Shown: positions 58,569-64,000 of the stretch, piece after piece | Position numbering within the stretch: position 1 is the stretch's first letter | Layout: the number at the start of each line of letters is the position of its first letter | From: JASHPR01 sp963833885 | GTDB lineage: Bacteria > Actinomycetota > Actinomycetes > Streptosporangiales > Streptosporangiaceae | DNA length: 64,000 nt | Assembly: GCA_963833885.1 (NCBI GenBank) | Contig: CAWHZU010000011.1 | Location: 62,001 to 126,000, forward strand | Direction: 5' to 3' | Program-made: the position numbers and the translations under genes | Notes under the pieces: generated by a model | What the model saw: only the letters and a program-made list of their open reading frames with translations | What the model was told of the DNA's origin: nothing | Database searches by the model: none

Positions 58569-59903
58569 GTGAACACCGTCGGCTGGGACATCATCATCGT
58601 CCTGGTCATCGTCCTCATCGGGGGGTTCTTCGCCGCCGCGGAGATGGCCCTGGTGTCACTGCGAGACGGCCAGGTACGGGCGCTGGCCAGGCGCGGCAAG
58701 CGCGGCCAGCGGGCGGCCAGGCTAGCCCAGAACCCCAACAGGTTCCTGTCCGCCGTCCAGATCGGCGTCACGTTTGCGACGCTGCTGTCCGGCGCGTTCG
58801 GCGCGGCGACCCTGGCCAGCGCCCTGAAGTCCTGGCTGCTCCGCAACCACGTGTCGGACGGCCTGGCCTCCACGATCTCGATCGCCGTGGTCACGCTCGC
58901 GATCTCGTTCCTCACCCTGATCTTCGGCGAGCTGGCGCCCAAGCGGATCGCGCTGCAGCGCTCGGAGCGGGTCTCGCAGTTCGCCGCGCCGATCCTGGAC
59001 CGGCTCGCGACGATCGCCACGCCCGTGGTGTGGCTGCTGTCCAAGTGCGTCAACCTCGTGGTCACGATCCTCGGCGGCGACCCGAGCCTGGGCCGCGGCG
59101 TCATGACCGAGCAGGAACTGCGCGACGTGGTCGACGGCTACCAGGCGCTGAGCGCCGACCAGCGGCACATCCTCGGCGAGGTGTTCGACGCGGGGAAACG
59201 CCAGGTCCGCGAGGTGCTCGTGCCACGGACCGAGGTGGAGTTCCTGCCCGCGACCATGCCGATCGCCGAGGCCGCGACCACGGTCTCGGCCGCGCCGCAC
59301 ACCCGGTTTCCCGTGTACCAGGAGTCCTACGACGACGTGATCGGCTTCGTGCACGCCAGGGACCTGCTCGGCCCGCACGCTGGCGACGGCGCGCTTCGGG
59401 TCGGCGAGGTTTGCAGGCCGGTGAAGTTCCTGCCGACGAGCAAGACCGTGCTGTCCGCGCTGTCGGAGATGCGCCGGGAGAACGCGCACCTGGCCATCGT
59501 GCTCGACGAGTACGGCGGCACAGCGGGCATCGTGACGCTCGAGGACCTGGTCGAGGAGCTGATCGGCGAGATCCAGGACGAGTACGACACCGATGAGGGC
59601 CAGCCACGGCAGCTGCGTGGCGGCGAGCTGGAGGTCGACGGCCTGCTGAACCTGGACGATTTCGCCGAGCAGACCGGCGTTGAGCTGCCCGAGGGACCCT
59701 ACGAGACCGTCGCGGGCTACCTGCTCGCCGCCCTCGGCCACCTGCCTGGCGAGGGTGAGTCGGTGGAGGTCTCCGGCCGGAAGCTGGCCGTGACGCAGCT
59801 GGACGGGCGGCGCATCGCCCGGGTCCGGGTGGGCCAGGTGAACGGCGTCGCCGCGACCGACCGGGACGCGCGGACCGAGCAGCCGGCCCCGCAGGCCGAC
59901 TAG
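58569..59903 (+). CDS. CNNM/CorC-type membrane protein (DUF21-CBS-CorC_HlyC)
   Basis: A 444-residue protein. The DUF21 transmembrane domain (to about 185) starts WDIIIVLVIVLIGGFFAAAE and contains GVTFATLLSGAFGAATLA and LIFGELAPKRIALQ. A CBS pair follows (about 205-330; REVLVPRTEVEFLPA, RFPVYQESYDDVIGFVHARD, LAIVLDEYGGTAGIVTLEDL), then a CorC_HlyC domain (345-425). Homologues act in magnesium export or homeostasis; the older name hemolysin is not supported. Start is GTG 58569; guaA follows after 10 bases. Confidence 0.92.
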   Translation: MNTVGWDIIIVLVIVLIGGFFAAAEMALVSLRDGQVRALARRGKRGQRAARLAQNPNRFLSAVQIGVTFATLLSGAFGAATLASALKSWLLRNHVSDGLASTISIAVVTLAISFLTLIFGELAPKRIALQRSERVSQFAAPILDRLATIATPVVWLLSKCVNLVVTILGGDPSLGRGVMTEQELRDVVDGYQALSADQRHILGEVFDAGKRQVREVLVPRTEVEFLPATMPIAEAATTVSAAPHTRFPVYQESYDDVIGFVHARDLLGPHAGDGALRVGEVCRPVKFLPTSKTVLSALSEMRRENAHLAIVLDEYGGTAGIVTLEDLVEELIGEIQDEYDTDEGQPRQLRGGELEVDGLLNLDDFAEQTGVELPEGPYETVAGYLLAALGHLPGEGESVEVSGRKLAVTQLDGRRIARVRVGQVNGVAATDRDARTEQPAPQAD

Positions 59904-59913
59904 ACTGACCGCC

Positions 59914-61500
59914 GTGCACGCGCCTGAGGGGGACGGGACGGACACGCCTGACACCGTTCTCGTAGTCGATTTCGGGGCGCAGTATGCGCAGCTGATCGCG
60001 CGGCGCGTCCGCGAGTGCCAGGTGTACTCGGAGATCGTGCCCGCCTCGATGCCGGTCGCGCAGATGCTGGCGCGGCGGCCAAAGGCCATCATCCTGTCCG
60101 GCGGCCCCGCCTCGGTCTACGCGCCGGGAGCCCCGCCCGCCCCGGACGGGATGTTCCAGGCGGGCGTCCCAATCCTCGGGATCTGCTACGGCTTCCAGCT
60201 CATGGTGTCCGGGCTCGGCGGCACCGTGCAGCGCACCAGCGGCGGTGAGTACGGCGCGACCGCGCTCGAGGTCCTCCCCGGCGGCGCAGCCGGCGCGCTG
60301 CTCGGCGGGCTGCCCGCCGAGCAGCAGGTGTGGATGTCGCACGGCGACACGTGCGCCGCCCCGCCGCCCGGGTTCACGGTCACCGCGCGCACGGCCGGGA
60401 CTCCGGTCGCCGCCGCCGAGGACCCGGCCAGGGGGCTCTACGGGGTGCAGTTCCACCTGGAGGTGCTGCACACCGCGCACGGGATGGAGATGCTGCGGCA
60501 GTTCCTCGCGGCCGCGGGATGCCGCCCCAACTGGACCATGCGCGGCGTGATCGAGGAGCAGACCGAGCGGATCGCCGCGCAGGTCGGCGACGGCCACGCG
60601 ATCTGCGGGCTGTCCGGCGGCGTGGACTCAGCGGTCGCGGCCGCCCTGGTCCAGCGGGCCATCGGGGACCGGCTGAGCTGCGTTTTCGTAGATCACGGGC
60701 TGCTGCGCACCGGCGAAGCCGAGCAGGTGGAGCGGGACTTCGTCGCCGCGACCGGGGTGGACCTGACGGTGGTGGACGCCACCGCCGAGTTCCTGGCCGC
60801 GCTGTCCGGGGTCGTCGATCCCGAGGAGAAGCGCAAGATCATCGGGCGGGAGTTCATCCGCGCCTTCGAGCAGGCCGCCCGCGCCATCACCGCGGGCGGG
60901 CGCGGGGAGCACGCGTTCCTGGTCCAGGGGACGCTGTACCCGGACGTGGTCGAGTCCGGCGGCGGAGCGGCGACGGCGAACATCAAGTCCCACCACAATG
61001 TCGGCGGGCTCCCCGATGACCTGGCGTTCGAGCTCGTCGAGCCGCTGCGGACGCTGTTCAAGGACGAGGTGCGCGAGGTCGGCCGCGAGCTCGGGCTGCC
61101 CCCGCAGATCGTCTGGCGGCAGCCGTTCCCCGGGCCCGGCCTGGCGATCAGGATCGTGGGCGAGGTGACCGCCGAGCGGCTGGCGATCGTCCGGGCCGCC
61201 GACGCCATCGCCCGCGCCGAGCTTTCCGCCGCGGGCCTGGACCGGGAGATCTGGCAGTGCCCGGTGGTGCTGCTCGCCGACGTCCGCTCGGTCGGCGTCC
61301 AGGGGGACGGGCGCAGCTACGGCTATCCGGTCGTGCTCCGCCCGGTGACCAGCGAGGATGCCATGACTGCCGACTGGGCCCGGGTCCCGGACCCGGTGCT
61401 CGCGAGGATCTCCACCCGGATCACCAACGAGGTTGCGGAGATCAACCGGGTCGTTCTCGACGTGACCAGCAAGCCGCCGGCCACGATCGAATGGGAGTAG
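59914..61500 (+). CDS. guaA: GMP synthase (glutamine-hydrolysing)
   Basis: A 528-residue enzyme that aminates XMP to GMP. The class I glutaminase has its Cys in GICYGFQLM and its His/Glu in VQFHLEVLHT, where the usual FHPEV Pro is Leu. The ATP-pyrophosphatase P-loop is GLSGGVDSAVAAALV, and the C-terminal dimerisation domain ends KPPATIEWE. All catalytic residues are kept. Start is GTG 59914. Its last codons overlap the start of the Uma2-family gene. Confidence 0.96.
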   Translation: MHAPEGDGTDTPDTVLVVDFGAQYAQLIARRVRECQVYSEIVPASMPVAQMLARRPKAIILSGGPASVYAPGAPPAPDGMFQAGVPILGICYGFQLMVSGLGGTVQRTSGGEYGATALEVLPGGAAGALLGGLPAEQQVWMSHGDTCAAPPPGFTVTARTAGTPVAAAEDPARGLYGVQFHLEVLHTAHGMEMLRQFLAAAGCRPNWTMRGVIEEQTERIAAQVGDGHAICGLSGGVDSAVAAALVQRAIGDRLSCVFVDHGLLRTGEAEQVERDFVAATGVDLTVVDATAEFLAALSGVVDPEEKRKIIGREFIRAFEQAARAITAGGRGEHAFLVQGTLYPDVVESGGGAATANIKSHHNVGGLPDDLAFELVEPLRTLFKDEVREVGRELGLPPQIVWRQPFPGPGLAIRIVGEVTAERLAIVRAADAIARAELSAAGLDREIWQCPVVLLADVRSVGVQGDGRSYGYPVVLRPVTSEDAMTADWARVPDPVLARISTRITNEVAEINRVVLDVTSKPPATIEWE

Positions 61501-62047
61501 TTTCCTTAACGCAGCTCTTCACCGTGGACGACCTAGGGCGGGCGCCCGATGACGGCCGCCGCTACGAGCTCGTGGACGGGATTCTTATCGTGAGCCCAGC
61601 CCCGCAGCTGCCACATCAGGAGGTGCTGGGCGAGCTTATCGTCCTTCTGCACGGATCATGCCCGCCCGGCCTGTTCGTGGTTCCGGGTCCGGCCGTGCGG
61701 ATGTCGGTCGATACCGAGCTGATCCCGGACCTCGTGGTGATCCGGCAAACCAGCTCGCCGAGACCCGGGTCACCAGGGCGCCGGTGCTGGCCGTGGAGAT
61801 TCAGTCGACGAGCACCGCGCTGTTCGACCTGAACACCAAGAAAGCGGTGTATGAGCGGTTCAGCATCGAGTCGTATTGGGTCGTTGCCCCGGACGTCGAC
61901 CAGCCCGAGCTGATCGCGTTCGAGCTGCACGACGGTCGCTACGAGCAGGTGGCACACGTCACCGGCAGCAAGCCGTTCCGGGCCACGCGGCCGTTTGACG
62001 TGGAGGTCGTGCCAGCTCACCTGGTGGCCGGGCTGCTGCCGGGCTGA
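61491..62047 (+). pseudogene. Uma2-family (DUF820) PD-(D/E)XK-like gene with a -1 frameshift
   Basis: The N-terminal half from ATG 61491 (YELVDGILIVSPAPQLPHQ, LIPDLVVIRQ) and the C-terminal half (APVLAVEIQSTSTALFDLNT, KKAVYERFSIESYWVVAPDV) form one normal Uma2 protein of about 185 residues, but in two frames. They are joined by a -1 shift at about 61735-61770. The total span is one base short of a whole number of codons. Asp and Glu-x-Gln of the nuclease-like core (PDLVV, VEIQS) are present. It is either a pseudogene, a sequencing error, or, less likely, a frameshifting gene. Confidence 0.8.
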
Positions 62048-62070
62048 GCGGTGGCGGAGGCAGGCCGTCG

Positions 62071-63333
62071 TCAGGTCACCGCGGAGCGGGTATGCGGCAG
62101 GTCCAGGTAGGTCTGATCCGCCAGGATTTGCCGCAATATGTCCAGCGCGTCCCAGACCTCCGTGAAGCTAGTGCAGACGGGGACGGGGCCGAGCCGGACC
62201 CGGTCCGGCGTGCGGTAGTCGCCGATCACTCCGCGGCGGATCAGCGCCTGGCTGAGCCGCCAGGCCTCAGGGTGGGCCAGGGTGACGTGTGCGCCGCGGC
62301 TCTCGTCCTGCCGGGGCGAGGCGACCGTGACGCCGTATTCGGCCAGCCACGCGTCGGCCAGGCCGATCAGGTAGCGGGTCAGCGCCACCGCCTTGGCGCG
62401 CAGCCGGTCGATGCCTGCGTCGGCGAGCAGAAGGACGCCCTCCTGCACCGCGACAGTGCCGATGATCTGCGGCGTGCCGGTCAGGTACCGGCCGATGCCG
62501 TGGACGGGGTGGTAGCCCTGGCCCATGTCGAACTGGTCCTGCTGCCCGAACCAGCCCCAGACCGGCTGCTGCAGACCCGGCTGCAGGTCGCGGCGCACGT
62601 AGAGGAACGCGGGTGCGCCGGGCCCGGCGTTCAGGTACTTGTACGTGCAGCCGACGGCGAGGTCGGCGCCGCAGGCGTCGAGCTGTACCGGGACCGCGCC
62701 GGCCGAGTGGCACAGGTCCCACAGCGCGAGCGCGCCCGCCTCGTGCACGATGCCGGTGATCGCCGCCATGTCGGCGAGCGCGCCACTGCGGTAGGCCACG
62801 TGCGAGAGGCTGACCAGCGCGGTCCGCTCGTCAACGACCGCGCGCACCGCGTCCGCGCCGATGCCCTGGTCCGGGTCGGTGTGGATCATCCGGAGCTCGC
62901 AGCCGCGCTGCGCGGCGATCCCCTCGAGCACGTACCGGTCGGTGGGGAAGTTGTCGTCGTCGGTGACGATCACGCCGCGTCCCGGCCGGGCGTCCAGCGC
63001 GGCCCAGGCGAGCTTGTACAGGTTGACCGTTGTCGAGTCGCACACCGCGACCTGGCCGGGCCCGGCCCCGATCAGGTGCGCGCCGAGCAGGTCGCCAACC
63101 TCGAGCGGGAGCTCGATCCAGCGGTTCCAGGACCGGACCAGGCCGGCTCCCCATTCCTGGCCAACCACCTCGGCGATGCGTGCCTGGGTGGCGCGCGGCA
63201 GCGGCCCGAGCGAGTTCCCGTCGAGGTAGATCAGCCCCGGGTCGTCGCGTACCAGGCGGTCTCGAAAACCGGCCAGCGGGTCGGCCGCGTCAAGACCCTC
63301 GGCATGGGACCGGCCGGCGGGAAACGTCGTCAC
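62071..63333 (-). CDS. kynU: Kynureninase
   Basis: A 420-residue PLP enzyme that splits kynurenine to anthranilate and alanine. Substrate and cofactor segments: IYLDGNSLGPLPRAT, VCDSTTVNLYKLAW, WDLCHSAGAVPVQLDACGAD, the PLP-lysine motif VGCTYKYLNAGPGAPAFLY, and VWGWFGQQDQFDM. No tryptophan dioxygenase or formamidase gene is adjacent. It starts 20 bases after the SRPBCC gene and is probably cotranscribed with it. Confidence 0.95.
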   Translation of the reverse strand: MTTFPAGRSHAEGLDAADPLAGFRDRLVRDDPGLIYLDGNSLGPLPRATQARIAEVVGQEWGAGLVRSWNRWIELPLEVGDLLGAHLIGAGPGQVAVCDSTTVNLYKLAWAALDARPGRGVIVTDDDNFPTDRYVLEGIAAQRGCELRMIHTDPDQGIGADAVRAVVDERTALVSLSHVAYRSGALADMAAITGIVHEAGALALWDLCHSAGAVPVQLDACGADLAVGCTYKYLNAGPGAPAFLYVRRDLQPGLQQPVWGWFGQQDQFDMGQGYHPVHGIGRYLTGTPQIIGTVAVQEGVLLLADAGIDRLRAKAVALTRYLIGLADAWLAEYGVTVASPRQDESRGAHVTLAHPEAWRLSQALIRRGVIGDYRTPDRVRLGPVPVCTSFTEVWDALDILRQILADQTYLDLPHTRSAVT

Positions 63334-63353
63334 GGCCCCAACCCTACGGGCGG

Positions 63354-64000
63354 CTAGCCGCGGGCCTTCCTGCGCTTGACCCGGATCCGCAGCACGATCA
63401 CGGCCACGGTGACGACGGCGGCGGCGACCGGGATCGCGCGCTTGAGCACCGGTGCGCCCGCGACGCTGAGTAGATCGATCGCGTCGTCATCCGACGCCCG
63501 GCCGACGTTGCTCGCGGTGGCGGCCGCGGGGCGGACAGGCTCGGCCGCCGGCTTGGCGGCCGCGGCAGCCGGGACGGTGGGCGCGGGCTGGACGGCGGCC
63601 GACCCGGCGACGCCGTTGCCGCTGACCGGGGACTCCCTGAGCGTGAGCCCGCGGTCCGCGAGCTTCTGCCGGATCTCCTCCACCGACGCCGGGCCGATCC
63701 CCTCGATGGCCAGCAGCTCCTCCCTGGTCTGCGACGCCAGGGCGTCGACCGTGTGGATGCCCGTGCGGCGCAGCCCGTTATAAGTCCGGACGGGAAGGAC
63801 CAGGCTCTCCAGGGAGCGCTGATCTAGGTCGCCCTCCTGTTCGGCATCGGCGCCGCTCTCGTCCGCGGGCTGCGCCGAGTCCGCGGGCTGCGCCGAGTCC
63901 GCCGCGAGCATCTCGGCGAGGTTGGACGCGAAGATCCCGATCAGCTTGCCGCCGACCTCGGCCATCACGCCGCGGCCGAACTGGGCGGGCCGCCCGGTCA
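63354..64000 (-). CDS. SRPBCC (CoxG-like) protein with an alpha-CTD-like HhH domain and TM anchor, 5' end outside the window
   Basis: The frame is open to the window edge and begins TGRPAQFGRGVMAEVGGKL, the conserved C-terminal helix of the CoxG/SRPBCC lipid-binding fold, so the N-terminal part is missing. After a linker with a duplicated DSAQPAD unit comes a helix-hairpin-helix domain (SLESLVLPVRTYNGLRR, IHTVDALASQTREELLAI, EGIGPASVEEIRQKL) closely resembling the RNA polymerase alpha-subunit C-terminal domain. An Ala/Pro-rich linker and one C-terminal membrane helix (AIPVAAAVVTVAVIVL) with a basic tail follow. The HhH insertion is unusual for this family. Confidence 0.82.
   Translation of the reverse strand, partial: TGRPAQFGRGVMAEVGGKLIGIFASNLAEMLAADSAQPADSAQPADESGADAEQEGDLDQRSLESLVLPVRTYNGLRRTGIHTVDALASQTREELLAIEGIGPASVEEIRQKLADRGLTLRESPVSGNGVAGSAAVQPAPTVPAAAAAKPAAEPVRPAAATASNVGRASDDDAIDLLSVAGAPVLKRAIPVAAAVVTVAVIVLRIRVKRRKARG

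Noticed and set aside
1..64000. tRNA, rRNA, CRISPR arrays, insertion sequences or prophage
   Set aside because: No cloverleaf with a TTCRA loop, no spaced identical repeats of CRISPR form, and no transposase, integrase or phage structural gene was seen on reading both strands.

Overview
The window is about 70 percent GC, with frequent GTG starts, many 4-base ATGA or GTGA gene overlaps and actinobacterial marker genes: BldC, DUF3017 beside central-metabolism genes, the GlgE glucan pathway, an LCP cell-wall ligase and a Hanks-type kinase. It looks like ordinary chromosome from a high-GC actinomycete. I saw no rRNA, tRNA, CRISPR array, integrase, transposase or phage gene.

Layout. Positions 1-9 kb hold a GntR regulator, a MarR regulator divergent from an esterase with a clear palindromic operator between them, a DUF204/MntP-type efflux protein, a small ferredoxin, and a leftward operon (GT4 glycosyltransferase, methyltransferase, alpha/alpha-toroid protein) divergent from a GDP-mannose 4,6-dehydratase that appears to start at CTG. 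From 9 to 18 kb, after a His-rich VIT1/CCC1 metal transporter, comes a tight leftward operon: two peptide-type ABC permeases, a double ATPase, a lipoprotein binding protein, an ornithine cyclodeaminase-family protein, and a HAL/PAL-fold protein whose MIO-forming Ala-Ser-Gly triad reads Ser-Ala-Gly and whose other catalytic positions are also changed. This last gene and its operon are the best candidate for undescribed chemistry.

From 18 to 30 kb are an enolase-superfamily gene, a 29-codon coupled micro-ORF, an iron-dependent alcohol dehydrogenase, and histidine-utilisation genes (hutU, an M20 amidohydrolase, hutF; hutI is separate at 29 kb, beyond an LCP protein and a predicted esterase). From 30 to 38 kb are a membrane protein, a flavin reductase, a frameshifted SppA peptidase, a NUDIX-NYN fusion, a P450, a PPOX-fold protein, a LigB-type dioxygenase and a phosphodiesterase. 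From 38 to 48 kb lies the complete GlgE pathway: glgE, treS, mak and glgB leftward, with glgP divergent. TreS makes maltose from trehalose, Mak phosphorylates it, GlgE polymerises it, GlgB branches the product and GlgP degrades it.

From 48 to 64 kb are bldC, two strong hairpins, an XRE regulator with a repeated upstream motif, an enoyl-CoA hydratase, a Ser/Thr kinase convergent with an FHA-HTH protein, DUF3017-icd-mdh, an M20 peptidase, a CNNM/CorC-type protein, guaA, a frameshifted Uma2 gene, kynureninase, and the 3' part of an SRPBCC (CoxG-like) protein carrying an RNA polymerase alpha-CTD-like HhH domain and a C-terminal membrane anchor. Recurrent features are G/T-rich or C/A-rich tandem repeats in promoter regions and small in-frame minisatellites inside coding sequence.
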